Part shown: piece by piece, positions 11,770 to 23,555 of the stretch
Numbering within the stretch: the stretch's first letter is position 1
Layout: each line of letters begins with the position of its first letter
Origin: Dryocosmus kuriphilus
Lineage: Eukaryota; Arthropoda; Insecta; Hymenoptera; Cynipidae
Length of the DNA stretch: 64,000 nt
Assembly: GCA_038277395.1 (NCBI GenBank)
Contig: CM076190.1
Span: 255,599,989-255,663,988, forward strand
Reading direction: 5' to 3'
Made by a program: the position numbers and the translations under genes
The notes under the pieces: model-generated
The model's database searches: none
Seen by the model: only the letters and a program-made list of their open reading frames with translations
Told to the model about the DNA's origin: nothing

Positions 11770-13134
11770 CATGTTTATAATGAGGAGCCCAACGGAGGCC
11801 AGTAGAGGGCAACAGTAGGTAGATAACCTCGGCGCTGATGAGCCTACTGTGGCCGAAGAAACAGGGAGGGAAAGGGTGATGCCGGGGATAATACTGATGA
11901 TGGAGAGAGGCAGCTTACTACGCCAGGAAACTACGTGTGGGGTAAGAAAGAAGTGGGACTAAGCCGACAAGAACTCGAGGTAGACCATCAAATCGGGAAC
12001 TGCTTAATAGATCGAGATCTAGCAGCTTAGGATCGAGACAACTTTTTATCAAGTGAAGACAGGAGAGAGTTTTAACGGATAAAAGCAACGACGGGGACAA
12101 GACGGACGATAGTAAAAGATCAAGGGAAGAAGATTGGAATGAACAGGGAGAAGACAAATTGCGGGAAAAGCTTAAGAAATATTCTCCACCGGAGAGTAAT
12201 AAGGCAAAAGAGAAAGTCGATCTAGAACATCTGGAAAGACTCATTAAAGAGTTTAGAGAGGAAATGAACCGCTGTCTGAATGCCATGTAAAAGAGAAGGG
12301 ATGAGGTCTGGGAGGAAAAACGAGGAAAGTTAGAGAAAAGTGGGAAGAATGGGATCTGGTGTGGCGGCAAGAAAATGATTAGGTTTGGAAACATACGGAG
12401 GATATCGGGAAAAAGCGAAGAATGAATGAGAAAGAGAAAAATCTTGATATGAAAAAGTTGAAAGAAAGAGTGAGAAATCTAGAATGCATGCCTGAGGACA
12501 GAAAGAAAGTGGATGAAGGAGTAAGAAAAGAAGAGAAAATAAAAGAATTGAATGAGAATGTTATCGTAGAAAATGCGAGAATGAAATCAAGATTGAGAGA
12601 ATTAGAAAGGAAAATGGAAAAAGAAAAGAAGAAGAAACGAAGTAGAAATATAGTGATTACAGGAATGAAAGTGGATAGCGAATCAGGAAGAGAAGAAGTG
12701 GAAACTTGTTTAGGGGAAATTGGGACAAAAGTGTATGTGGAAGAGGTAAATGGAGTGGGAGGGCAGAATAAAGGTAAATCTAGTATATCTGTAGGGAAAG
12801 TGAGAAGTGAGGAAGAAAAAAGATGATATTATGAGAAAAAAAGAAAGCTTTAAAGGGGAGGGAAGAAATGAGAGAGGAGGATATGGCGTGGAATGAAAGA
12901 AGAAAAAAGTGGATAATGAAACACAGAGAATGGAGTGAAAGAATGAAAGGGAACACGGTATGGATAGGGAAAGACAGGATCAGGATGCTGGTAAACGGTA
13001 ATGTGTGGATATGGGATGAAGGGAAAGAAAAATTGTGTGAAGTATATATGAAGAGTACATGGCGACGAGGGGAAGAAAGAAAGGCTGGTGGTAGAAGGGA
13101 GGAGATAATGGATTGTATCAGGGCTAATGAATAA
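11770..13134 (+). pseudogene. LINE B ORF1 (gag-like) pseudogene
   Basis: The start near 11770 corresponds to the start at 32479 in the second B copy. A long Lys/Glu-rich coiled-coil region spans 12422-12640, then RSRNIVITGMKVDSESGREEVE (RRM-like ORF1 domain) and, after a frame change near 12826, NTVWIGKDRIR and GNVWIWDEGK. Several frameshifts are visible on comparison with 32479-33819. The role would be RNA binding in the retrotransposition particle. Confidence 0.7.
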
Positions 13135-13139
13135 AGATT

Positions 13140-15178
13140 AAGGACTTTGGGTAGAGCTGAAGAAATGGGATATGGTGATGTTGAGTGAAACCAGGGTAGA
13201 TGAGAAGGATTGGAGGAGGGTGAAGAGGAGTTTACCCAAGGAATATGTATGGAAGATGCAAGAGGCAAAGAAAGAGAAGGTGAAGGGAAAAAAGAAAGGG
13301 GGCATGATGTCGGGAGTAAGGAAGAATTGGTAGGTGAAGAGAGAATAGAAATGGGATTTGGAAAAGCAGATGGAGCTATGAAGAGAAAGGTGAAGATAGG
13401 AAGAAGAAAGGTGAGCATAGTATTGAGAACTAGGATGCGAATGAGGAAGGACAGATTACATTTGCAGGAAAAGGAGAAACAGTAATAGGCTACATTCTGG
13501 CAGAGGAAAGGATAAGCAGGCTGTTGGAAAGAATATTGAATTAGGGAACGGAATAGCGTCAGAAGACTTCCCGGTAATTGCAACGTTGAAATGTTGGAAG
13601 GGGAGAAGAGAGGGAAGGAGGAAGGAAGGAGTGACAAGTAAGAAAGCAAAGATCGGCAAGTGGGGAGTTGATAAATTAAGAGAATATACGGAAAGAACGG
13701 AAGAAGAGAATACTATAATTGAACAGGGGTAAGGCGTGAATGCGATGTTGTGTAAGGTAAAGGAAAGTGTAGGGAAGATACTGGAAGAAATTACGCCAAG
13801 TGAGGAGGAAAGAAGGAGAAAAGAGGATTGTGGGACGCGGAATGTATAGAGAGTAAAGAACATATGAAATTATCGTTAAAGGATTGGAGAAGAGGAGAGA
13901 TAGACAGAAAGGAATATAATAAAAGGAAAAGAGAACACGAGAAATTGCTAGATGTGAAACGACAGGAGGAGTAGTTGAGGTACATGGAGGAGGTAGGGAA
14001 AGCAACAAAGAAAGGAAGAGAATGGGAGGTGATCTATAGAGAGAGGTGTGGATGAAAAGGAATCAATGAAGAGATAAATATGCAGGAAAAGAAAGTATAC
14101 CTCAAGAAATTGGTAGGAGGTGTTGATAGAAAAGTGAAGGGGGAAGGCAGAAAGAGCAAGGAGGGAGGAATGGAAGGGGGTAATGAGGTTACCAGAGAGG
14201 AGGTGAATCAAACGATTGAGAAGGTAAGAGGAAACAAGGCGACAGGAGAGGATGAGATGGGGAAGGAATCGTTGAAATTTGGAGGAAGAGGGATTAAAGA
14301 AGAGATCTGGGAAGTATGTGGTAAAGTATGGAGAGGGGAAGGATGGACCAGGGACTGGAGAACAGGTTTGGTAGTTCCGTTATTAAAAAAAGGTAGGGGT
14401 AGAAAGGTGGAAGATTATAGAGGAATCACTCTCATGCCAGTAATGTATAAGATTTACGCAGAGGTGCTTAAGAAGAGATTAGAAGAACAAGTAGAAGAGA
14501 AAGGAAGTATTCCACACAATCAAACAGGATTCAGGAAGGGATGGGAACAGTGGATAACATTTTCGTTCTGAATTATCTATTATCTAGTCAACAGGAACCT
14601 GGGACAGAAGAAAGAAAAGCTAGTTGCACTTTCGCAGATTTTAAGGCAGATTTCGATTCGGTGAATAGGAAAGTTTTATGGAAGGCAATGAAAGAAAGGG
14701 GGTTCGACGAAGGGTTGATTGAGAAGATAAAAGAGGTCTTTACGGAGACGAAGACAAGGGTGAAGATCGGGGAACAGAAAGGGGAGGAGTTTTGGACAGG
14801 GAGGGGTCTCAGACAAGGGTGCCCACTAAGTCCATTGCTATTTAGCATAATGTTACTAAACCTAAAAGAGAAGATGGAATGACAGGTAAAGAAGGTACAG
14901 TTCTAGGAAATAAAAGAATATACTCATTAGCGTACGCGGACGATGTGGTGCTTCTAGCAGAGGATGAGAATGGAATGTGCTTGCTAATGAAAGGATTCGA
15001 AGAGTATGGTAGAGAGAAAGATTTGACAATTAATGTGACGAAGAAAAAAATGGTATGTTTGAGAAAGAGAAAGAATGAATTAAAGTATGGATGGAAGGTA
15101 AATGGAGAAATGGGGGAAATGGTAGAGGAATTTTGTTATTTAGGATTTTGGTTCGAAGCGGGAGGTGGAAGTGAGCAT
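13140..15178 (+). pseudogene. LINE B ORF2 (endonuclease-RT) pseudogene, 3'-truncated
   Basis: Endonuclease remnants around 13150-13330 (VMLSETRVDEKDW). RT in three frame-shifted blocks: LVVPLLKKGRGRKVEDYRGI (14370-14430); TFADFKADFDSVNRKVLW with GLRQGCPLSPLLF (14620-14850); and YSLAYADDVVLLAED (14920-14960). The catalytic Asp residues (ADF and YADD) remain. Frame changes occur near 14555 and 14880. The RT motifs are close to family A, so A and B are sister families. Confidence 0.85.
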
Positions 15179-15470
15179 TGGTTGAAAATTCAACTAATGC
15201 GTCAAAATTTCTTCTTCTTCAATTAAAGGTTAAATTACTCCGATGAAAGTTAATTTTTTCTAGTTGAAAATATAAATATTTTTGACTGGAAACATATTTA
15301 CTTTTTTTTAAAGTGATTTCTTTTACAGTAAATTCAAATATTTGGTTCAAAGTTATTTTTGTGTTTTGTTTAAAACTTATCTTTTTTGTTTGGAGCTTTA
15401 ATTGTTTTGTTGAAAATTTCTTCTTTTTTCATTCATAACTCAACTATTTTCTGTTGAAAAAATGTCGAAT
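15179..15470. repeat. AT-rich repeat, second copy of the segment left of LINE B
   Basis: The first ~195 bases repeat 11338-11535 directly with roughly 10 percent differences. Unit 2 has only one copy at this place (35975-36190), so LINE B is bracketed by a long direct repeat. Confidence 0.75.
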
Positions 15471-17720
15471 TTATATTTCACAAAAAACAAAAACTATGAT
15501 TTTCTACAAAAAATAATAAAAATTGCGAATATCTAAACAAATAGCGAAAACCACGAACTTCTACAAAAATAACAACAATTACGTATTTCTAAAACCAATT
15601 ACGAAAATACCGAACTTTAATTAAAAATAACAAAAATTACGAACTTCTGTAAAGGAAAGCGAAAATGACGAATTTCTACAAAAGTAACGAAATTTTCCAT
15701 TTGTACTTTTTTTTAGAATTTTAAGTTAAAAAATTTAAAAGGAATCGAAATTTAAAATTTGCATTAATTTTTTTTTAAATTAAAATTTTCCACGTAAAAT
15801 AGCGAAAATTACGAATGCAAAAAAAAAATTACGAAAATTACGAATTTCTACAAAAACGACAGAAATTACACAGTTTCAAAAAAAAAAATAACAAAATAGC
15901 CGAATTTCTATTAAAAATAAAAATTACGAATTTCTGTAAAAATGTAATGAAAATAATGAAAATAACGAATTTCTTCGAAAAGTAAAGGGACTTCCGAAAT
16001 TCTATTATCTAAATATAACAAAAAATACGCATTTATATTTAAACGAAAAACAAAAACCACGATTTTCTACAAAAAATGACAAATATTAAGAATATCTAAA
16101 CAAATAACGAAAACCACGAATTTCTACAAAAATAACAACAACTACGTATTTCTAAAACCAATAACGAAAATTCCGAATTTTAATTAAAAATAACAACAAT
16201 TACGAATTTCTGTAAAAGAAAACAAAAATGACGAATTTCTACAAAAAGTAAAGAAATTTTCCAATTATAGTTTTTTTTTAGAATTTTAAGTTAAAAATTT
16301 TTAAACTTTTCTAAACTTGAAGCTTCTGTTCAACGAAAATACAATATTTATTTCATCTAAAAATAATAAAAATTACGAATTTCGAAAAGAGAACGAAAAT
16401 TCCGAATTTTTGACTAAAATATTAAACATTACGAATTTCTATAAAAAATAAGGAAAATAGCGAATTTGTATTAAAAATAAAAATTACGAATTTCTGTTAA
16501 AAACAATAACGAAGATAACAAATTTGTACAGAAAGTAATGAAAAATAATTTGTACAAAAAATAAAGAAATTTTCGAATTTCTATTATCTAAAAAGAACAA
16601 AAATTTTGCATTTATGTTTAAAAAAGAGAAAAACTTCAATTTTCTACGAAAAATAAAAAAAATTACGAGTTTCTAAAAAATAATGAAAATTCGGAATTTT
16701 TGTTAAAAACTAGCAATTTCTATTTTTAAAAAACAACAAAAATAAAGAATTTCTGCAAAAAATAAAGAAATTTTCCACTTGTTTTTTCAGAATTTTAAGT
16801 TAAAAATTTTAAAAGGAATATAATTTAAACTTTGCATTAATTTTTTTTTTAAGTTAAAAGTTTTCACATAAAATAGCGAAAATTACGAGTTTAAAAAAAA
16901 AATTACGAAAATTACGAATTTCTACAAAAACAACAAAAATTACGCAGTTTCAAAAAAAAATAACAAATATGCCGAATTTCTGTTACAAATAAAAATTACG
17001 AATTTCTGTAAGAATATAACGAAAGTAACGAATTTCTACAGAAAATAATGAAATTAAGGAATTTCTTCAAAAAGTAAAGAAATTTTCGAAGTTATGTTAG
17101 CTAAATATAACAAAAATTACGAATTTATATTTAAACGAAAGACAAAAAACCATGATTTTGTACAAAAAATAACAAAAGTGAGTAATTTCTACAAAAATAA
17201 AGTATATCGCGAATTTCTACAGAAATAACAAAAATTGTGAGTTTGTAAAAGCAATAACGAAAATTCCGCATTTTTATGAAGAATAACAAAAATTACGAAT
17301 TTCTTTCAAAAATAACGAAGATAACGAATTGCTACAAAAAATAACGAAATTTTCCGCCCGTAGCGTTTTCAGAATTTAAAGTCTAAATTTAAAACTTTTC
17401 TTAAATTTAAGATTTGCCTTCCAGTTTTTATTGTTAAAAAATTACAAGATTCTCAACAAGATCGCAGAAAATTACGAATTTCTGCATGAAATGAAGAAAA
17501 TTCCGAATTTTATTAAAACTAATAAAAACTCCGAATTTCTGTAAGAAAATAATGAGAAAAAGCGCATTTCTACATAAAATAACGAGAATTTGTCGTTTAA
17601 ATCTTTGCATTTTCTTTCAAATTACAAGTTTCTATACAAAATTGTACAAGAATACGAACTTGCATAAGAACAACGAAAATTACGAATTTCCACAAAAAAT
17701 TACTCAAACTGGTCGTTTGT
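15471..17720. repeat. Degenerate tandem array, 'tacgaatttctacaaaaaataacgaaaat' units
   Basis: Units of roughly 28-32 bases with consensus near tacgaatttctacaaaaa. The same array is shorter (about 1.6 kb) at 36245-37850 in unit 2. No genes seen. Confidence 0.85.
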
Positions 17721-18610
17721 AGTTTTCTCAAAGTTTATTTGTTGAAAATTTATCTTTTTTGGGTTATAAATTAAAATGGTTTATTGCATATCTCTCACTT
17801 TCGTTTACATTTTTGGTTTTGAAATTATTTTCTTTTTTGTTTGAAAATTCAACTATTGTGTCAAAAACACTTTTTTTTATATATAAAAATTAAACTATTC
17901 CGATGAAAATTAGCTTTTTCTTGTTGCAAACATAACTATATTTTACTGGAAATTCATTTGCTTTTTTTAAAGTATTATTTTTTTATCGAAATTTCGAATA
18001 AATTTGTTGAAATTATTTTATTTTATTCAAAATTTATCTCCCCTAGTTGGAAATTCAATTTGTTTGTTGAAAATTTCCTTTTTTGGTTCATAATTCAACT
18101 ATTTTTGATTCAAAAGATTTTTTTGGCCAAGTCTGTTTAAACATTTCTCTCCGAGAATTGATCTTTTTTATTAACATTTCATGTTCATAAGTTGGAAAAT
18201 AACAACTGTTTTTTTTTAATTTGCTTCCTTTGATTGATAATAATTGAACTAGTTTTTTCCTGGTGATTCAAATTTTTTTGGTCGAAAGGTCAACTATTTG
18301 GGTGAAGATGAACTTTTTCTTGAAATTTTTAATCTTTTTTGGGTGGAAATTTAACCATTTTATTGCCATTCTTTTGGGGGCTTACAGATCAAATATTTTT
18401 GGTTGAAAAATAATTTGTTTTTGTTCAAGTCAAGTATAAAGTTTTTGTTTGAGAATGCGCTTTTTTTTGTTTAAAAATTCAACTAATTTCTTAAAAATTT
18501 GTCTCCTTTTAGCTAAAAAGTAATATATTATATTAGTAATTATTTTTTATTTTGAAAATATTACGTTTTTCTATTGAAAATCCAAATATTTCCGTAGAAA
18601 TTTTAACTGT
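17721..18610. repeat. AT-rich 'ttcaactatttt' repeats
   Basis: Imperfect units of the type ttgaaaattcaactattttg. It is collinear with 37860-38800 and similar to 57740-59690. No genes seen. Confidence 0.8.
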
Positions 18611-19398
18611 CAAGTAATTATTTAATATTCATCAGTGTTGTAAGGTAAGCTGATATATTCAGAATACCGAATTTAAAATTGCCGCTAAAATAGTCACGTG
18701 ACAAAGTGTAAAAAACATATGTAGGAAAACATGGAATATAAATCATGTATTTCTCCGCACCTATCTCTGTTCATTATTCTCAGTGGTCAAGAACTTAGAC
18801 GTCGTCTTCCTGTCCATGTACAGCACACGGGACTCACATCCAAGCAGGTGACCAGTGTCCTCTTGCTTCTATGATGAGTCATCGATGCCTTTGGCGAATT
18901 TCGAGTACGAGCACCTATGGCTCTTCATCGGTGGAAAGAGAGATTCTTAACCTCAACATTACTTACTAATAAGTTTATAGTATGTTTAGATAAAGCCAAA
19001 TGATTTTATTAGGATTGATTAGAAAGAACAGGACACACAGAATGTAGAAAAATCAAAAAGGATCCCTTTAGAAGGAAAATAAGTCAGTAAAATCAGTAGA
19101 GTCGCGGATTTATGTACCATCAATAGAATGGCATATAAGAGGAAATGGAAACCCAAGGTCTCTGTTCACAATTTATCTCAAGGGTTTTTAGTAATAATTA
19201 GGAATAATTTATTATTTTGTAACGTGGATTGAAACGCCGCAATATCTCTATTCGATTTTAGGTAAAATAAAGCTCAGAGTCTTTTTATCTTTGCAACTGA
19301 GAGGTTTCTTTATTTATGAGACTAAATGTACATAATTTTCAAAAGACGTTCACTTTTTTGTACACATATATTCATATAAAGTCTGGATATTTCATTAG
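18611..19398. other. Conserved 3' flank of gene copy 1
   Basis: This block matches 38851-39514 and 59700-60588. It includes a CACGTG palindrome (18693-18702), a block at 18780-18950 shared with unit 3 but deleted in unit 2, and, on the minus strand, an AATAAA signal at 19309-19314 just downstream of the pseudogene. No open frame is shared between copies. Confidence 0.75.
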
Positions 19399-19905
19399 CA
19401 TGCAATGGCTCGTGCCGCTGATGTCCCAGCTGGTGAGTGATAATCTAAAATGGCATGGTAGATACCATTTCCTTCGATTGGCATTACTACAAAAAACACG
19501 GTATTTAGCAGCATCCGGTTGATTGATGTTGTTGTTATATGTTGTTGTTATATGGTGATGTTGATGATGTTGATCTGTAAGACATCCAATACAGTGAACA
19601 TACTCTTTAAAAGAAAGAGATGTAAAATGTTTCTATTTTCCTATACGTAGTGTAACCATAGCGGCAACACGTTCAGAAGTAGCAGGATTGAATTCACTTG
19701 TCGGTTTGACAGTTGCCACCAAAGTCAATCTATCAGGGTATGATTCACGCACCACAAAAGCTTCATAGGCTGAAGGAAATTTTTCCCCGTGTCCCTCAGG
19801 ACGCATCCATAGAGGTGTCTTTGGTTTCGCTGAGAGTTCCTTCAAAAGTAGTGTCGTCCCTCATTCTTACAATAATTTGGTTATCTTGAGGATATCCACC
19901 TGCTC
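19399..19905 (-). pseudogene. Copy 1 of secreted-protein gene, exon 2, broken
   Basis: Same exon as 39515-39975. The acceptor (attag at 19906-19910) and first codons are preserved, with AGG, then QIIVRM and RDDTTFEGTL. A 2-base deletion near 19820 relative to copy 2 shifts the frame. The shifted-back frame (19633-19845) keeps PLWMRPEGHGEKFPSAYEAF and SERVAAMVTLRIGK, then meets TAG where copy 2 has GAT. Further down a GTT/GAT microsatellite (19526-19578) replaces part of the C-terminal region, and the final segment (19399-19520) is only partly conserved. Two independent lesions make this a pseudogene. No exon 1 for it was recognised in the window. Confidence 0.85.
19526..19578. repeat. GTT/GAT microsatellite inside the copy 1 pseudogene
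   Basis: Runs of gttgttatat and gatgttgatgatg. Copy 2 has ordinary coding sequence at this position. Confidence 0.85.
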
Positions 19906-20450
19906 CTAATTATGTAAGAGAAAAATTAACATTAATGTAGTTTTTCCACTTTAGCGTAATAGAGCGGAGCTTAAGAATCGAAAGCCAAAGTTTTCAAAAC
20001 GGTAGTCGCCTTCCCTCCTTTTTTAATCCTTTTAATTTTTGATGAGAAAATTCCCTAGAATTTTTTGAAAAAATTTTAGTGGAACCGAGGCCGCACGGAT
20101 TTGTTGATTCCACGAAGCTTTCAAATATTTGAAAGATTTCAAGAGTCGGTTTTACAAACATTTTGCCTGGAAGAGAACCCTGACACAGAACACCTATAGG
20201 CATACTATTCTGAATCCTGTAGCTCGGCAAACCGCCGTACTTTGACACTAACCGAATAACATTTTAGGATGGATACAAACCATTATCTCCGGTCGGTAAA
20301 TGGCTAGTTTTACAGACATTTAGCCTGGAACAGAACCCTGCCCTTGAAGCCTGTATCTCGGCAACCCTCCGCGCCATTCTTCGTCGCTAACTGACCCTGT
20401 TTTACCCACTGAATTGCTCCCGGACATTCATAGCCTTACGTCTGAATTCG
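19906..20450. other. 5' intronic flank of copy 1 with an internal ~160-bp duplication
   Basis: Intron sequence upstream of exon 2. The motif agcctggaacagaaccctg occurs near 20163 and 20325, and in the same arrangement near 40227 and 40387 in unit 2. A related motif is at 49190. No coding sequence seen. Confidence 0.7.
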
Positions 20451-21724
20451 CCTAAAAACTATGAAATTTTTTGAAATTGCCTTCAGTTTTGTGTTCTTGA
20501 AATCAATACAAATCCCTTAGAATATTTTACAATCCTACCAAATTTTTAAAATTTCTTGAAATACTTACAAATTATTCGAAACGTTTTTATTTCTTCTGAA
20601 ATCTCTTGATGTTTTTCAAAAGCTCTTAAAATCAATAATATCCTTAAAATCTTATCAAGTCCTTTAAATATTTTTAAATTCCATCAAAGCTGTTGAACTT
20701 TGGAATCATTCAAAATCTTGTTTTCTTGAAATCCTTCAAATTTCCTTTAATGTTTTTTGAATTTCCTAGAAGCCCTGAAGTCGAAGGAAATATTATAAAA
20801 ATACATTGATCTTGTGAAATTCTTTGATTTTTGAAACTTTTAAGTCTTCTGAAGTTTTTTTAATCTGTAGGAATCTCTGAGAATCTTTAAAAATACTAGA
20901 ACGTACTTAAAATTATAAAATCCCTTGGAATCTTTAAAAATCCTACCAAATTCTTTAAAATTCCTTGAAATCTTCAGAAATCGCTTGAAATATTTCAATT
21001 TCTCCTCAATATCTTTGAAACTCCTGTGAAATACTTAAAATCCTGCAGAATTCTTTAAAAAGTTGTTTCTTCTTTGAAAGCCTTCAAATTTCCTTCAATT
21101 TTGAAATCTTTTGAAGTGCATTGTAAAAAATTACCCAAAATACTTTAGTTCTTTTAAACTCCATTAAATTTTGTGGGATTGAAATTCCTAAAAATCTTCC
21201 GAAATTTGTAAATCTTATGAAATATCTTAAAGTCTTTAACTCCTTAAAAGTCGCCTGAAGTCTCTTAGAATTTTCTAAAATCTTACAAAGTCCCTCGAAA
21301 TCCTTAGGATTCACTTGAGATATTTCAATTCCTTCTGGAATATCTTGAGTTTTTTAAAACTCCTTCAAATCTTTAAATATTCGGAAATCCTATAAAATCC
21401 ATTGAAATTTTTGGAACCACTTAAAACCTTTTAAGTTTTTTAAATTCCCCTCAATTATGTGAAATTCTTGGAAAATCGATAATATCCATAAAAATCTTGT
21501 GAAATCCTTTAAATACTTTTATATTCCCTAAAAATTATTGAACTTTGGAAAAATTGAAAATATTATTTTCCCGAAACCCGTCAAATTTCTTTGAAGCTGT
21601 TTAAACTCCAAAAAACTTTGACAACTACGGAAATCGTGTCAAACAACTTAATCTCCTGAAATCCTTTAAAATCTCGTGTAAAAAATTCCCCTAAAATGCT
21701 GGATATTCTTTGAAATTTTATAAA
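20451..21724. repeat. Degenerate 'gaaatcctttgaaat' repeats
   Basis: Short imperfect units around ttgaaatccttaaaatc. The same array resumes at 27352-27750 on the other side of LINE A1 and is uninterrupted at 40500-41330 in unit 2. Confidence 0.85.
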
Positions 21725-21740
21725 ATATATAAAAACCTCT
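21725..21740. repeat. Target-site duplication, left, of LINE A1
   Basis: Identical to 27336-27351. The equivalent unduplicated host site is at about 40948-40962. Confidence 0.9.
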
Positions 21741-22169
21741 CAGGGGTTGCATGTATGTGCTTGATCGGTATGGACGCTTGGGTGCATGGCATGTAGGAAA
21801 AGTGTGAAGCGGAGGGTAAAAGTGTAAGAAGTGAGGAGGAGTAAGTGTGAAAAGGTGTATTAAAGGTAAGGGAATTGGCTAAAATAATATTTACTAAAGA
21901 AAAGGTGATTTTGGAAGACAAAATAGGTAAAAGCAGGAAAGTGAGGTTAGGAAGAGAAACTAACGAGCTGGAGGGCTGGGAGGGAGAGTGAAGGGCAAAG
22001 GGAGGGAAAAAAAAGAAAGGGGGTACGTACAATTTATGGGAAAGAGACAGGTAGGGTAAAGTTTAACTTATAATATTAGTTAGTTCCTGTGGGATAAAGA
22101 AAGGATTTCGGTAAATCAGCTTGACGGAATAGTGGATCCATCTAGAGGCGACGCGGCAAAGATAAGTGA

Positions 22170-23555
22170 ATGGGGAAGGTAACTGGCATACCGACTCAAG
22201 GTTCGGGTGAAGCCAAAGGCAGGGAAGGCGCGGTAAGCGACGCGGAATCAAAAGCAGAAGCTATAACACCAAGGCAGGAAAATAAGATTACAGAGGCAGG
22301 GGAAAGAGGGAGAGGCAGACCGGCGGGAAAGACACTCGGGTGGGGAATCGTAAGTGGGGTGAGAGACAGAACGCACAGTGAGAACGATTTGGAGGCGTTA
22401 GCGGCGGTAAGTAAAAGAAAAAGGGATCTGAATGAAAGTTTAGACAAATTTTTTAACACAACGCCGAGTAAAAAAACCACAACAACGATGTTAAGGTCAC
22501 CGGTAAAAAGAGATAGAAATAGCCAAGGGGCGGGGGGGAGTGGAGATCAGGTAGGGGGAATAGGCGCGACAAACACAGTTGAGGGGCAAAACAAGGAAAA
22601 GCAGGAAGAAAGGGAAGTAGGTGTTGGGGCGCTGGAAATGATAATGAAGGAAATTAGAGCTTTGAGTGGGGAAATGAAACAGATAAAAGAGGGACAAAAG
22701 AGGATGGAGAGCATTGAGAAGCAGACGCTAAGCACAAATAAAGATTTAGGAATATTTAGGAGAGAGTGGAAAGAAAGGGAAGAAAAATGGGAAAAGGAGA
22801 TCGCAGGACTGAAGGGAAGGGCAGGAAGTCTGGAGAAGGAAATGAAAAAGCTGCGTGAAGCGAGAGAGGTAGATAGGCAAAAAATAAAGGCGCTGGAAAA
22901 GCAAGTGAAAGAAGGAGAAAAGAGATGGATAAAGAGGGAAGAGAACAGAAGGGAACAAGAAAATTTGAATGAAAGGGTATTAGAAGAAGAGTTAAGAGCC
23001 AAGGTAGAGACGATAGAGAGAAAAATCGAAGCAGCACAAGGGGAAAATTTGGTAGGAATAGCAAGGAAAGTGAATGGGGTGGAGAGGGAGATAGAAAGAA
23101 GGGAAAAATTGGAAAGAAGAAATAATCTTATAATAGTAGGCGTAAAGTCAGCGGTAGGAAAGGAAATGGCAGCGGTGCAAGAGTTATTGGAGAAAGATCT
23201 AGGAGTAAGTGGGAGCATAAACAAAGTCAGAAAACAGGGTTCGGCCGAGAAGGGAGTGTTAGTAGTTGAAATGAAGTCATGGGAAGCAAAGCAGGATGTG
23301 ATGAAAAATAAATATAAGCTAGGTGCGAAAAAAGTGTATATTGATCATGACCTAACGTATAAAGAAAGGGAGATTCAACGGAAAATAAGGGAGAGGGCAA
23401 AGGAAGAGAAGAAGAAAGGCAAGACAGTAAGGGTAGGATACCAAAAAGTATGCGTGGGGGGGGGGGGGGAGTGGTACATGTGGAATGAGGATAGAGAAAG
23501 GTTAGAGAAGAGTGAGAGTGGTTTTTTAGGGGAAAAATTGCGGGGAGGAATTTAA
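22170..23555 (+). CDS. LINE A1 ORF1 protein (gag-like, 461 aa)
   Basis: An uninterrupted frame from an ATG. Residues ~1-150 are basic and low-complexity. Residues ~150-300 are a long Lys/Glu-rich heptad region, predicted coiled coil. From about residue 316, RRNNLIIVGV, VVEMKSWEAKQ, YIDHDLTYKEREIQRK form the C-terminal RNA-binding-like domain seen in the other A copy. No CCHC zinc knuckle is visible, unlike R1/jockey gags. A run of 14 G (23456-23469) lies near the C-terminus. At 23522-23528 a T TTT TTA heptamer lies in frame, 27 bases before the stop, and the -1 frame after it leads directly into ORF2. The expected role is RNA packaging and nucleic-acid chaperoning. Confidence 0.85.
   Translation: MGKVTGIPTQGSGEAKGREGAVSDAESKAEAITPRQENKITEAGERGRGRPAGKTLGWGIVSGVRDRTHSENDLEALAAVSKRKRDLNESLDKFFNTTPSKKTTTTMLRSPVKRDRNSQGAGGSGDQVGGIGATNTVEGQNKEKQEEREVGVGALEMIMKEIRALSGEMKQIKEGQKRMESIEKQTLSTNKDLGIFRREWKEREEKWEKEIAGLKGRAGSLEKEMKKLREAREVDRQKIKALEKQVKEGEKRWIKREENRREQENLNERVLEEELRAKVETIERKIEAAQGENLVGIARKVNGVEREIERREKLERRNNLIIVGVKSAVGKEMAAVQELLEKDLGVSGSINKVRKQGSAEKGVLVVEMKSWEAKQDVMKNKYKLGAKKVYIDHDLTYKEREIQRKIRERAKEEKKKGKTVRVGYQKVCVGGGGEWYMWNEDRERLEKSESGFLGEKLRGGI

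Larger units (their letters stand above)
11566..15178 (+). mobile_element. LINE B, plus strand, lacking its 3' end
   Basis: A ~120-bp fragment of the 6.3-kb repeat (11570-11690) is followed by a LINE with ORF1 and ORF2 remnants. The coding sequence stops inside the RT/thumb region at 15178, where AT-rich repeat begins; no 3' UTR or tail is present. LINE insertions normally lose the 5' end, so loss of the 3' end points to a later deletion or rearrangement. Confidence 0.8.
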
